From: Capra hircus
Lineage: Eukaryota > Chordata > Mammalia > Artiodactyla > Bovidae
Direction: 5' to 3'
NCBI RefSeq assembly: GCF_001704415.2
Contig: NC_030820.1
Coordinates: 38,794,036 to 38,858,035 of the forward strand
Length of the DNA stretch: 64,000 nucleotides
The notes under the pieces are model-generated. The model did no database searches. It saw only the letters and a program-made list of their open reading frames with translations, and was not told the origin of the DNA. This document shows, one piece after another, positions 43,090-54,775 of the stretch. A program made the translations under genes and the position numbers. The first letter of the stretch is position 1; each line of letters opens with the position of its first letter.

Positions 43090-45498
43090 GTAAGTCTGGA
43101 GGAATTTGACAGCCTCTCTAACTACCGTACCTTTTGTGTTTGTTGGTTCAGTCTGTCTGTGTACTGGGGTGGTTTTAGGATGAGACTGTTGCTGTAACTC
43201 CAGGCTAGGTGAGGGATCAGGTGAGAACCACAAGTGGAAAGAGAGTCTCCTTATCAGTTGTATTGGATTTCTGTCCATGTTGAGTTGGGGTGTCAGAGGC
43301 TATGATTTGGGAAGGAAACTGCTGCTCCAATAGGGAAGACCTGACACCCAAACTTCTTCCCGACCCACGAGAGCTTTAAGAATTCGAATAATGTGGATTT
43401 CATTCTCTGCAAAGGACCTGCTGTGGCCCTTGGCAGCCTGTCTTTGTCACCTGCTCTCATAGCCTTTTGAAGAAGCAGACATGGAACCTGCATCCTTCAG
43501 AAGAAATGTGATGCATCTGCCAATTCCACACAGACTCCAGGCTGGTCGTTTCCTTGAGAACCGCTTGAGGTGGACGTGTTCACGTTCAGTTTTCAGGAAG
43601 CTAATTAAGCTAGTAAACTTGAGGAATCCAGACTGCTCAGTGGTTATAGGCAATATCCCCTGCCTGTCCTGGCTCATCAGAAAGGGTTTGTATATGGAAA
43701 ACTTCTGAACAGAACAAAGGGACTTAGGTCTGGCTGAGGAATGAAGTCTTGGCTCTCAACGTGCCATTCCTTCACTGCTGTGCAATGTCAAATTTCTTGC
43801 CGAGAAAGCATCTGGAAGGAAAAGAATTACAGGCATTAGGCTTGGATTCAAGTGTACTTTTTTATTTGTGTGCTTCTTGGTTGAAACAGTCAATCATTTG
43901 CCCCTCAAGGTTCCACTGTGGTCGTGGTTCTGCTCCGTGCTCTGAAGACAGCACTGTGTTTTCCTTTTGGGGGCTCTCCAGCCCCTGGACTTTGGTAATT
44001 AAGTGCTGAACTTCAAAGGGCCTGGAACTGAGGCTCCGTGCAGCAGCTGAGCCCGTGAACGTGAATCTCAGAGTCAACAGAATTGCCATGGAAAACTCAC
44101 CAGTCTTCTCAGGAGGCTTTTGGAAGGTTGACCTTCATCCCAGAGGGATTCCGAGTGGAAAGAATCAGAGGGAAGACAGCTCTGAACCTTTAAAGGGACG
44201 GAGCCACAGAGATATAACTAGAATAGGTGACAACTCCAGAAGAAGGGGCGGGTCCATGCTTTGTTCTCATTTTCTGAGATGGAAACCATGGGTCATCGCA
44301 GCCCCCTGCGGATGTGAAGGAGTGGCAGGTCTTGGGGCGGAAACGTGCCTGTCTCCAGCGGTCATCGCTTCCTAATGCGAGCAGTTCTCTGCAACTCTTC
44401 TGTTTTTTGACATGTTTGTGGGCTGCTGCTGCCTCTGTCCCCCCAAAGTTCATGATGAAAGAGCCTCAGCAAACTGGCAGCAGCTCCTGTGTCTTTGGGG
44501 CCTTCCCACCCCACCCCTGCCACTGAACCCCTCTAAGATCCCCCAGACACGTTTTCATTTAATGTTTCCTTTATGGTCCTTCTACTGGGCTTGTCGAGGT
44601 TAGGGTCAGCTACCTCTGAGAGCCAGAGGGCAGTTTGATCATCGTTCCTGGTGCAGGAGGCTGAATCAGAGGTACTTCCTGAGTGTGCACTGGCCCGGGC
44701 GGGGCCCGCTGCCTGTGTACATGTGTGTTTTATTTATAAGTGGACGTGGAAGGCGTTGCAGCCGGGAGACAAGATTATTGGGTTTTGATGCCCCAGTGAG
44801 GGCAATTCCAAGCTCAAATAGCTGCAGTTATGATTCAGAACCTGATCATGCCCTTAAACTCCCCTCTGCGTTCCAGTGTCCACCCCGCCTCCTCTTGGGT
44901 TATCCTGGAGCTGTTTACATGCTGTTTCTTAACACAAACTGATCTCTGTCAGCAGGCACACAGGATTTCATCTGAAGCTTTGATTTCTTAGGAGAAAAGA
45001 GGGATTTCTTCCCGGTGCCCTTGTATTGACCTTGCCTGGGGGAAGAGGGCTGGCAGAGCTGTTAATGACCTCATCCCATTCCTGCAGGATTTTCTGGGAC
45101 ACGCAGGGCCTCACTCTTCCGCTGGCCTCTGTGATCGGCCGCATTAAGTCCGTGAGCTTTGGAGCAGATTATAGTGACATCTAGCATTGTCCCTCTAGGA
45201 CTTGAGCGTGAGGTCAAGCAAACACACAGAGCAATCATTATGCTATCCGCAGTCCCCGGGAGCCTGAGCCGTCAGCTGGAGGAGCGAGAGGGGGGCAGCG
45301 AAGGTGGGGCCGAGTCTGAGCCATGGGCGGCAGGAAATCAGCCTGAAAGGAGATGGAAGGGCTTTGGTGGGAAATAAAACGGCACTCTTGTTGTTGATGG
45401 AAAAAGATCTTGGCAGGAGGGTTGTTGTGAGTGTTCTGTGGCTTAGAAAGGAATTTCCTACAGGCTGGACTAACCATCACACATGTCTCTACCTTCAG
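43090..45498. other. Putative intron, repeat-free
   Basis: 2.4 kb with no recognisable mobile element. Frames of up to 106 codons on both strands resemble nothing known. A block near 44,745-44,860 (AAGATTATTGGGTTTTGATG, AGCTGCAGTTATGATTCAG) looks more structured than its surroundings, but no specific motif is claimed. Confidence 0.35.
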
Positions 45499-45592
45499 GA
45501 GTCCCCGGCGTGCAGGAGAGCCTCGTCGGGGGGCCATGTCAACTCAGACCATGGGCACCCGCAGTCTGGACAAGCGAGGAAGTTTCTTTAAG
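45499..45592 (+). CDS. Candidate first coding exon of an unidentified gene
   Basis: An acceptor-like tract (CATGTCTCTACCTTCAG, ending 45,498) and a donor (AAG|GTAAAAG at 45,593) bound 94 bp. ATG at 45,536 has G at -3, and the next 19 codons read MSTQTMGTRSLDKRGSFFK to the donor; a second in-frame ATG lies five codons on. The peptide is hydrophilic, with a basic Ser-rich patch (TRSLDKRGS) of the kind phosphorylated by basophilic kinases. The frame is also open upstream to the acceptor, so a longer N-terminus joined from 42,986-43,089 is possible. It ends in phase 0. The next exon is not visible in this window. I do not recognise the gene and give no symbol. The surrounding repeat-free DNA supports function. 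Confidence 0.45.
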
Positions 45593-47819
45593 GTAAAAGG
45601 GAGCCTCGATCGGGGTTGCTGACGGGTGTCTTGCTCCCGGTGCCGGTGCCGGGCACATAGGGAGTTGCAGGACTGGGGAGAGGGGCGGGGGAAGCCTGCT
45701 CCCCGAGCCAGCTGTCTGGGGAGCTCGCCTGAGCCCAGCCACAAGCTCCTCCTGGCTTTGGTGGGAGACAGGGGCTTTCGTGAGTCCATGCTTCCGGACA
45801 GGCTCAGCACCCGGGCACGGGGCAATGCCACCTGTATGAGACAGGTGAGGCAACCTTCCCTTGTCAACTGCTCACCTGCTCCTTTTTCATTTGGATGGTT
45901 TTTGGTGGAAGCTGAGCTCGGCATCTGAGTGTGCTTTACCCTTGGCTTGATTCTGCAAATCATTTAAGCGCTCATTAAAAGAAGAGAAGGACACACAGAT
46001 CCCTGGGCCTTACCCTAGACCGACTGAATGCTTTTGCTGGTGTATTTTATCAAACACCCCCAGAGGCCTCTTAAGAGAGAACCCAGGCAGCATGATGAAA
46101 GCTGGACCACATTTCTACATGCCTGTTGATGTCAGTGGGGGATCTTGCTAGGTTAATGAGATGAGCTTCTCAGTGGGTATTTTATATACTCTTGAGTGTG
46201 TGTTTTAAATTAAGACCTGACAATTGTTTCTAATGTACGCGAGGGAATTAATTTTCTTTTTATGGTGTTTGCTTTGCTTCCTCTCACTCACCCTCCAAAT
46301 AATGCAAACTCATTGTAGAAAATTTGGAAAATGCAGAAAATGTAAAATCAGAGGGACACGGAGGTAAATCGTGCATTTGCAGTGTGTCACAAGCAGCTGT
46401 TCAAATACCAGGTCTTTTCCTCAAAGAGGGAATGAAATAGAGGCCTTCTTATTTTGGAGGAAAACTGACTACATTTACTGATTACCCCACCCTGGTGGGT
46501 TGTTGATATAGAGTAACTCACATTTAGATGCTTCCTGTTTCCAAGAGAACCAAACCTGATTTCCTGTGTTAGTTCTGGGCTCCAAAATTTTCATCAGAAA
46601 AGCCTGTTGGTAAAGCAAAGCCAAGTTCATTCAAGTGACTGTCAGAAAAAGACATGGCCAGAGCCTGGGCCTGTCAATGTCTAGGCAAAGAGGGTTAGGA
46701 GGTGTCTTTACAGGGTTTAGACGTCCATGCCCAGGCTCTTTAAGCTGTGCTTTTTCAGACAGAAAATTGACTGGGTTTCAGCAAAGTTTGTGGTCACTTA
46801 GTACATAATACAGTTCAGGGTGGGTGGATGCAGCATGTCAAGAGTCTTAAAGGGAGTCTTCGAGAGTAAACCATTGATCAGCAAAGCTGTTTTCCCAGGT
46901 GAGCAAACTAGTGTGCCAGGACAGATTGTTTTGTAGGAATTTCCTGCCGTGAACAGCAGATTTATTTATTGGTTTACAATAACTTCCTGGAAGAACTAGT
47001 CAAGTCATGTTGACACAGATGGTCTCGATTCTCAGTCCTGACAGTTGAGCTTTGTCAACGTAGCTGTCTTAGTTCACAAACCACTTGGGGGGCACAAGAG
47101 GGGCCCCGCAAGTGTCCTATGGACCAGGCGCTAACTCACCAGGCTCCTGACTCATCTCCAGTTCTTGGATTCTGTCTTATGCTGAGATATTCATTTCATC
47201 TTGCTGGAAGAGGGTAAACCCAAGCCTCCCTCCCCTGAGACATTGCCTACATCCGCCTCAACGTCGGCTTGTCCGTAATCACCACCCTAGCCTAAGGAAG
47301 CAGAGAGTGGCTGAATCTCATGTGGTGTTGAAGTCCAGGTAAAAGGAGAAAACGGAGTCCAAATTGCCTTTGAAAATCCCTAAGGAATTTATTGGACCCA
47401 ATACTACCTACTGTTAAGTTCAACATAATCAGTTTTTCCTGCTGTCCTGGGGAAAGTCTTTTTTTGTTTTAATGTGTTTTCAGTTGAATAACAGGTAAAG
47501 TAGTTAACTTGCTATGTCCTATGAAAGAATCCATCAGACAAGAAGTGATAGACTGAAGGAGGTCTGCTTCTTCTCTCCTGAGTCAAATGCCCTTGAGGAA
47601 AATGTGACAAGTGGCCTGAACTATATAACTTGGTATTGTTTCCCCTTCCCCACCACAGAGCTTAAAAATCGTTTTGTCTGTTAGATGCTCCAAGTTGATA
47701 GTTACCTTATATTTCTTTTCCTTATATGTCTCCTTTTTTTTATAGACATTGTTATTCTTTACTATAACTATTTTAAATTAGTTATCATGGAATAATAATA
47801 TCATTTGTTATTATAATAT
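45593..47819. other. Repeat-poor sequence downstream of the candidate exon
   Basis: Nothing coding recognised. GTAGAAAATTTGGAAAATGC near 46,316 resembles a very old interspersed repeat. The 47,690-47,819 part is AT-rich. Confidence 0.4.
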
Positions 47820-48020
47820 TGAAAGTGAAAGTGTTTGTCAGTCAGTCGTGTTCAGCTCTTTGTGACCCTATGGTCTGTAGCCCGCCAGGCCCCTCTGTCC
47901 ATGGGATTCTCCAGGCTCTTGCAATCTACTGGAGTAGATTGCCATTCCCTTCTCGAAGAGATCTTCCTGACCCAGGGATTGAACCTGGGTCTTCTGCATT
48001 GCAGGCAGATTCTTTATTAG
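47820..48020 (-). mobile_element. Bov-tA SINE, antisense
   Basis: GAAAGTGAAAGTGTTTGTC, TCAGTCGTGTTCAGCTCTTT, CAGGGATTGAACCTGGGTC, GCAGGCAGATTCTTTATTAG. The last bases of the SINE 5' end are missing. Confidence 0.95.
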
Positions 48021-48224
48021 ATAAATATTATTAGCTATTATTAATTATTCCATAATTTTTCCATGTGGTAACCTGCAAAGATGGAGTCAGCTGCCCTTTG
48101 GACCTTTAATATTGACCCCTTGGAGGTTTGTTGTGAAAATGCCAAGTAGTGTTCAGCTGCTGAAATGAGCTGTCCCTCAGCACAGCCCAGAACCCACTAG
48201 CTCTTCCTTTATTCCTCAAGCTTC

Positions 48225-48520
48225 ATTTTGACTCACATTGACCAAGCACCTGTGAACAGCCAGGCTCTGTCCTAGGCACCAGGGAGAGAAAAACCAGAAG
48301 CCATCCCAGACTTCACGGAGCTCTGGTACCAAAGCAGGATATTAATCCAATATAATAGTAAACCCATAATAATAATCATAGGAGAAAACAGTGCTTCGTG
48401 AAAGAAGTAAAAGGGACTCTGAGGACAGATAACTCGACATGGGTCTCAGAACAGTCTTTCCTAGAAAGTGGTGTCTGACCTAGAGCTGAGGTTGAATCTA
48501 GGGATCAGAGTGACTTTCTT
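48225..48520 (+). repeat. L2-class ancient repeat
   Basis: CATTGACCAAGCACCTGTGA, CTGTCCTAGGCACCAGGG, CAGACTTCACGGAGCTCTGG, then GTGTCTGACCTAGAGCTGAG follow the L2 3' order over about 300 bp. Confidence 0.6.
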
Positions 48521-50751
48521 GTGCCACTGTCCTTCCACCCTCCACACAGACTCACGATGCCCTACATCTGGGTAGGACCACTTCATAAATGTGAGAATTC
48601 ACGGTTACATTCTTAACTCCAGCTGAATTCCACACACTCATTATCCCTTTCTTGGTCATCAGGGCTCGCCTGATTTTGTGCAAAGCGTGGATCCTTGAAA
48701 GGCAATCACCAGACCTCTTTTTCAGCCTCATCTTCCCTACCCCGTTTGTGCTTTTAAGCTAGAGTTGCTAACTACTAGCAGTGAGCCTCGATTTGTGGCT
48801 TTGCCTCTGTCCCGGCTCCTGGAAGTGACTCAGCTAAGTTGCAGGACATGAGGTCCTGGGTAAGGCAGATGGTCTGAACATTCTGAGGTAATTGAGAACA
48901 CCCTGAGGTTATGGTGCTTGTGGAGTCTCATCCTGGAATCCTGGCCACAGAAATCCAGTGCTGAACAAACACATGGTCCATGGCCCTTCCCAGCATCATT
49001 GCTAATGTTCCTCAACCACCTGTGAGAACAGTATCTTCCTGCCCTGAAAGGTCTTACCTGGGGGAGACAGCAAATTTATTTGCACCTACATCAACATGGA
49101 CACCGATAGCTGTCACTTTGCAAGGCCATGTGGTGTGGAAGAGACTGTATAAGGAAGACATCATCTGGGCTGGGAGAGTTGTTGGTGGTCCTGGCCCAGG
49201 GCTGAGCAGCTCCTCGTCGTCTTGGATGCTTCCTTTTGCTGGATCCCTAGCTTCCCCAAGCCACCTCTCCCCTTCCCCATCCAGGCAGCCAGTGCTGGCA
49301 GATCCCCCTCAGGTCTTCAAGCTCCACCCCTCCTCCCCTTCCCTGCATCCTCCACCCTACCTAGGGTCTGGTTCTTTCCTTGTGAGTACCGCAGGTGACG
49401 CTCAGAATCTGTCTGCACCACCTCTGAATGCAGATGGTTGGTTGGTTGGTTCTTTCCAATGATTCCATCCATCCGTGTTGCCTGCTGGCAGACCCCGGCT
49501 CTGTGCTACACCCAGGACCAGATCTGCACTCTTCACCTTGACATTTAAGGACTTTAGATCTCCTCCCAGCTCGTCCTTCACCCATCCTGCCCCTGTGTCC
49601 CCTTGGGCCTGCTCCCATAGCCCAAACCTGCTATGTCCTTCCTCTTCCCCACCCTCTGCTTTCTCCCCATCAGGTTCCCAGCTGCCCTTCCAGGCTGGCA
49701 TCCACCCCCTTTCTCCATTGACAACAGGGGGCTGAGCTGGTGTCCGCCTGGTAGTAGAAATGTCCCATAGACCTAGCCGTGGGCCACAGCCTAGTGCCAG
49801 GACATCCCCCTCCATTCATAGTTTGAGCTCTGCCACGAGGGACTCATTCTGTCTTGTGTTACCATGTTTCTGACCCTGAGGGGGATCCTCTTAGAGCAGA
49901 GAAGATGCTGGAAGAGAACCAGTGTGACTGCCGCCAGGTACTTGCTTCCAGGCCTGCCTGCCCTCGGCCACCCACATGTTGGTAGGGTTCTGGGTTGCTG
50001 CATGGCTGATCCCTCTCCTTCCTTTACTCCTGGGACAGGGGAACGGCTGGTCTTAACTGACCAGGAAGAAAATGTGTTTGACCACAGGGCCCCTGCTGTC
50101 CTGTGCCTTCAACCCCTCATTCATCCTGTAGGGAGATGCCCAGAGCCTGGACTCACAAACCATCAGGATGTTCGAGGGCCCAGTTCAGCAGCAGAGGCTC
50201 CGTTTGAGAAATCCCATTTTGGTCATTTTGCACAGTTGAGATAGCAGGTGCATGACGTTTGTCTTTCAGAAACAGAAAGCCTGGGGTTGGAGTTCAGACA
50301 AGGCTCGGAAGTACTCTCTCGGGCCCCATGAAGGACAGAGGTGTGACTGGCTTTGAAGAAACCTAGTTGCTAAAATCTGACTCTGCAAAGTAGATAAACT
50401 GGGGGTGATGATTTGCATCACCCCAACCAACTTTCCTTCATGACTGGTCTCTCCTTGGCATTGAAAATGCTGTTTTGAAATACTGTTTTCAGTACTCTGT
50501 TTTGAAAACTTTACAGGCACATTTTCAATAGTCCAGAACCGGCACCCCTGCCCATCTCAGGTCTCAGGGATTCCCAGTATTTGAGTTTTAAGACTTTCCT
50601 TTGTGGAAAGTCACGTCTCCAAACGCACCACCTAGGACAAGAAGTCAGTGTGGTGTAACAGTCATCAGAGATGGCGGGGCTACAAAAAGCAATAGATAGC
50701 CTGTAGATAGATTCATCAGTACCATCTTTCTAGATTCCATATATGTGCATA
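48521..50751. other. 2.2 kb of single-copy sequence
   Basis: No repeat recognised. Frames of up to 160 codons (plus 48,980-49,462) and an antisense 137-codon frame overlap and resemble nothing known. GC-rich, Pro/Ser-biased translations are typical of noncoding DNA here. Confidence 0.45.
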
Positions 50752-51060
50752 AATGTGTGTTAGTCACACAGTCATGTCCGACTCTTCGAGAACCCCATGG
50801 ACTGTAGCCCTCCAGGCTCCTCTGTCCATGGAATTCTCCAGGCAAAAATACTGGAGTGGGTAGCCTATCCCTTCTGCAGGGGATCCTCCCAACCCAAGGA
50901 TCGAACCCAGGTCTCCCTGGGTCACATTTCAGGTGAATTCTTTACCAACTGAGCCACCAGGGAAGCCCAAGAATACTGGAGTTGAACTTGGTCAGGAGTT
51001 GAACTTGGTCTCTTGCATTGCAGGTAGATTCTTTACCAGCTGAGCTACCAGGGAAGCCCA
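50752..51060 (-). mobile_element. Bov-tA SINE, antisense, with a duplicated 5' (promoter) end
   Basis: A normal antisense Bov-tA runs from TAGTCACACAGTCATGTCCG to GAGCCACCAGGGAAGCCCA near 50,969. It is followed by about 90 bp that repeat the same 5' end: TTGAACTTGGTCTCTTGCAT, GCAGGTAGATTCTTTACCAG, GAGCTACCAGGGAAGCCCA. Inside is a short repeat of GAGTTGAACTTGGTC. Read in the SINE sense, two A-box/B-box units stand in tandem before one body. Confidence 0.93.
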
Positions 51061-51111
51061 TATGTATTAATATACAATATTTATCTTTCCTTTCAGATTT
51101 AATTCCCTTTG

Positions 51112-51193
51112 TATAACAGGCATATGTTGATATATGGCAGAAACCATCACAATACTGTAAAGTAATTATCCTCCAATTAAAAAAAAAGTTTTC
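51112..51193 (+). mobile_element. Ruminant L1 3' end, sense
   Basis: GTTGATATATGGCAGAAACC, CACAATACTGTAAAGTAATT, ATCCTCCAATTAAAAAAAAA: the last ~80 bp of an L1, with its A tail. Confidence 0.85.
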
Positions 51194-51511
51194 AAGAAAA
51201 GGAATGGATGGAATCCCAAATCACATTTTAGTAGTTTCATGGATCAAATCCCTACATGGATATGTGGGTGCTTAAAAGTCACAGATGTGAGCATTTGTCT
51301 CCCAATGTGTCCCCTGGATGGTGGACTTCTGTCCCCTGACTCTGACCAGGAAAGGATTAAGTGCTTTGCAGTAGAAACAAAATAGTGATTAGAGATTTGG
51401 TCAGAGCAATTGACACATGGCTAGTTAGTCTTCATGATATTGTAAAGCAAAGCTGACATTAGTATTCAGTGTGTCTTGTCTTTGCTTTAGAGGCTCACAT
51501 CTGGAGAGACC

Positions 51512-51805
51512 TTAGAGCAGTGCTGTCTCCATAGAAATACATAGTAAATTGCAGATGTCATTTTAAATGTTCAAGCAGCCACATTAAGAAAGAATAAAAT
51601 TGAGTTTAATATTTTATCTAACAGTATATCTAAAATATTGTCATGTCAGCATGTCATCAAGATAAAGTTATTAATCAGATATTTTACATTTTTATTGGTA
51701 CCATGCCTTTGAAGCCCAGTGTGTGTTTTATACCGTGTGTCTTGATACCGGCTATCAGCATTATAAGGGCTGTGGAGCCCATGTGGCTGGTGGCTAAGTA
51801 TTGGA
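51512..51805. mobile_element. hAT-like nonautonomous DNA element, near complete
   Basis: GCAGTGCTGTCTCCATAGAA at the left and a GTGGCTAAGTATTGGAGAGTG right end form approximate inverted termini. Inside: GCAGCCACATTAAGAAAG, AAAATATTGTCATGTCAGC, ATATTTTACATTTTTATTGG. Opposite orientation to the copy at 9,075. Confidence 0.7.
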
Positions 51806-51834
51806 GAGTGAAGGCTTGCATTTTGTCTAGTGTA

Positions 51835-51940
51835 AACCTCCTCCTTTCACAGAGGAGAAAACTGAGGTCCAGGGAGGCTGAAGCCCCAGGGGCTGGTTGT
51901 TGGTCCACAGCAGGGGTGGGAATGGGACTCAGCCTGAGTT
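51835..51940 (-). repeat. MIR fragment, antisense
   Basis: TTCACAGAGGAGAAAACTGA GGTCCAGGGAGGC, the antisense MIR core. Confidence 0.65.
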
Positions 51941-52651
51941 TCTCATGTGCCCCCCTTCCCCACCCCAACCCTGTGTAGACCTCCTGAGGCTTCTGCTCTG
52001 GTCCCTTCAACCCTTCTCCACTGAGATCCCCCAGGAAACTCCATCTGGAGAGGTCGTGGGGACAGTGTCCTCTCTCTGGAGGACTTATCCCTTTTTTTGG
52101 ACACACAAGCATATTTTTCACTGTCTGCTCCAAATGCCTCCAGGACACAGATCAGTGTCCTCTCCCTCCCCAGGCATGACTTTCTAGGAATGCCTCAAAC
52201 ATTTTGGACAGCATTTCCCGTTCATGTTTTCAAAACGCAGTGGACGTCATGGTTTTATAGCATCACTTTCCCAGCACGCTTTGGCCATCCCTTTCTGATA
52301 TTAAATGTAGCCTGGTTGGGCCTCAGCACAGACTCACTTGCTCCAGGGAACATTGCCTTTTGAACATCAGGAAGGAAAAAGATTCTCCCAGTCCCCCTCA
52401 ACCACATCATCTCTGCAAGCTTCCTTGTAACTCTGAGTTTTCATAACTAGGGGGGTACCCAGGAGGAAGGTGTAGGTTTGAAGGACTCTTGTTTCATTGT
52501 ATGATTTTCAAAAAGTTAAATCATGCAATATAAAATGAACATCTTTTGGAGCTTTATGCAAACCATGCATGAATCTAGGAGGCCAATATAAAGCTGGTTC
52601 ATAGAATACCTGGACAAATGATATATTTGTAGTTGACTTAAAAAATCATTC
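51941..52651. other. Single-copy sequence
   Basis: No repeat or gene recognised. Confidence 0.4.
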
Positions 52652-52781
52652 TGGGAATTAATTCCCTGGCGGTTCAGTGCCCTGGACTCTGTGCTTCCAC
52701 TGCAGGGGGCACCAGTTTGATCCCTGGTTAAGGAACTAAGATCCCACATGCCACCTAGTGTGGCCAAAGGAAAAAAAAAAG
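52652..52781 (+). mobile_element. CHR SINE
   Basis: GGGAATTAATTCCCTGGCGG, GCTTCCACTGCAGGGGGCAC, TTTGATCCCTGGTTAAGG, GTGGCCAAAGGAAAAAAA tail. Flanked by AAAAATCATT and AAAAAGTCATT as a diverged target-site duplication. Confidence 0.93.
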
Positions 52782-53848
52782 TCATTTTGTAATAAGTTTG
52801 CTAACTTAAAGTCAAAATGGGTGATAGTCCTACAGGGCAATACAGCTGTAACCTTTGGGATAATCTTTTCTCTTCTTTGAACAGAAATCTCCAGGCAGAC
52901 ATGTAACTTCACAATGCCTGAGCCCTTCATTAACAGCACAGAGCAAAGTCAAATACAGATGCAACCCTGAGATAGCTAGTGTTTAGGTGACCTAGTGAAA
53001 CAGTGCCAGAACATGAGAGGATGTACTCAAAGCAAAGGAGTCTTCCGCCTCGAAACTTCAACCCTTTCTAATAAACAACCCTTGGGTGACAGAGGAATTA
53101 TAAACTAGAATTTTAGGAGTAGCTTCTTGCCATTAACTTATGGGATACCAGGAGCCCACTGTCCCAGATAGAAAGCTGCCAATGAAGGAACTAGTGTGGG
53201 ATGGAGTCTTCTTTCTCCTTTGCCTTACTATCTAAAAAGGAGCATGGCCTGTCCAAAAATACCTCCCCCACCTTCCTGTAACACCAGCTGGAGGTTCCCC
53301 TGAGTTAGCACATCCTGACAGAATGTCAAATGACGTCATCAGTCATTCACAACTTAGTAAAAATGAGGACTTTCTGAACTGTTAGCTGAGATCAGCCCAG
53401 AGAGGAAACTTGAGTTTATGAATGTTGAGGAGAAGGGATGGAAAAAGGCAACTTAGGATCTCTGAGGGGAGGACAGGACTCAGGGACCCACGGTCGGTGG
53501 GCTGAGCAAGCAGGGCACCAGTCACCCAGAGTGAGGAGGGCCTCAGGAAGTAGTCAGTGCAGAGGCTGTATGGTTCCACATCGTCTTTCACTGCTCAGAG
53601 AAACCATTTCTCTCCTCACAGCTCTTCTGACACCAAATGTGTGGGCTTTTCGTACACCGACCACTTCAGTTCTCTGTGAACACCAGCAGATGTCCTCCTA
53701 CAGGTTAGCTCAATTCTAACACTACCCAGAGTCTAACACTGCACAGACCTCCCAGGTTAGGGACTCAGTCCCGCAGGACTGCTCCCCACTTTAGATGCCA
53801 TCACAAGTAGGGGGTTTCCTGGTCATCACCCACACTCTTTCCAGCTTG
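52782..53848. other. Single-copy sequence with a palindromic CRE
   Basis: About 1 kb with no recognised repeat or gene. It contains a TGACGTCA palindrome (listed separately). Confidence 0.4.
53331..53338. promoter_or_regulatory. Palindromic cAMP-response element match
   Basis: TGACGTCA, the full CREB/ATF consensus, sits in CpG-poor single-copy DNA. A CpG-containing 8-mer is rarer than chance in mammalian DNA, but one site alone does not make an enhancer. Confidence 0.3.
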
Positions 53849-54561
53849 TACTTAAGTTTAGTATAGGGGACTTCAGAGATATTGTGGGTTCCATTCCAGA
53901 ACACAACAGTAAAGCAGATACCACCCCAATATTTTGGTTTCCCAAAGCATGTAAAAGCCATGTTTACGATATCCCATAGTCTTATTAAGGGGCTTTCCTG
54001 GTGGCTCAGTGGTAAAGAATCTGCCTGTCAATGCAGGAGATGCAGGTTCGATCCTGGGTGGGGAGGATACCCGGGAGAAGGAAATGGCAACCTACTCCAA
54101 TACTCTTGCCTGGAAAATCCCCCAGACAGAGGAGCCTGGTGGGCTACAGTCCATGGGGTCGCAAAAGAGTCAGACTCCACTTAGTGCCTGAACAGCAACA
54201 TAGTCTATTAAGTATGCAGTAACATTATGACTAAAAAAAATGTACACGTTTTAATTTAAAAATACTTTATTGCTAAATTTTGCTACCATCTGAAGCTTCA
54301 CCAAGTCATTATCATTTGGTTGTAGTGACATCGAAGATCACCTATCACAGATCACCATCACAAATACCGTAGTAGTAAGAAAGTGTGAAATTTTGTGAGA
54401 ATTATCAAAATGTGACCCAGAGACACAAAGTGAGCAAATGGTATTAGAAAAATGGCCCATAGCCTTGCTTGATGTGGGTTTGCCACAGACTTTCAGTTTG
54501 TAAAAAAAAATGCCGTATCTGGGGAGCAGAGTGCCATAAAGCAAGGGTTTATCTTCCTGTA
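53849..54561. mobile_element. Tigger1-type (TcMar) nonautonomous element, split by Bov-tA
   Basis: CTTCAGAGATATTGTGGGTT and GTAAAGCAGATACC at the left; CAGTAACATTATGACTAAAA, AATACTTTATTGCTAAATTT, AGATCACCTATCACAGATCA, AAAATGTGACCCAGAGACAC and CATAAAGCAAGG at the right follow the two ends of Tigger1. The transposase interior is missing, as in deletion derivatives. Confidence 0.88.
53989..54203 (+). mobile_element. Bov-tA SINE inside the Tigger element
   Basis: GGGGCTTTCCTGGTGGCTCA, GCAGGTTCGATCCTGGGTGG (B box), GGGCTACAGTCCATGGGGTC. Flanked by ATAGTCTTATTAA and ATAGTCTATTAAG, a slightly diverged target-site duplication. Confidence 0.96.
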
Positions 54562-54775
54562 ATTTGCTACAGTGGTCACGGAGCTCCAGGAAACACTGTT
54601 TACTGTTAGCAGTGTGTTATGAAGGATGCAATTGAACAGCCAGGGCAAGCTGTTGAAGGGGCCGCCGCACAGGAGTTTGGGTGTGTCCCTGGAAGTTTGG
54701 ATGTGTCACACTCTAGCCTCTCCCACCAGCGCTCTCTAAACCCCTCCACATAGAGCTTTTACGGAGGTCACTGTG

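Noticed and set aside
49300..49390. Possible exon between CCCCCTCAG and GTGAGT near 49,312-49,380
   Set aside because: The acceptor tract is weak and the enclosed sequence is CT-rich low complexity with no convincing frame.
48980..49462. 160-codon plus-strand frame
   Set aside because: Pro/Ser-rich chance translation with a similarly long antisense frame; no domain.
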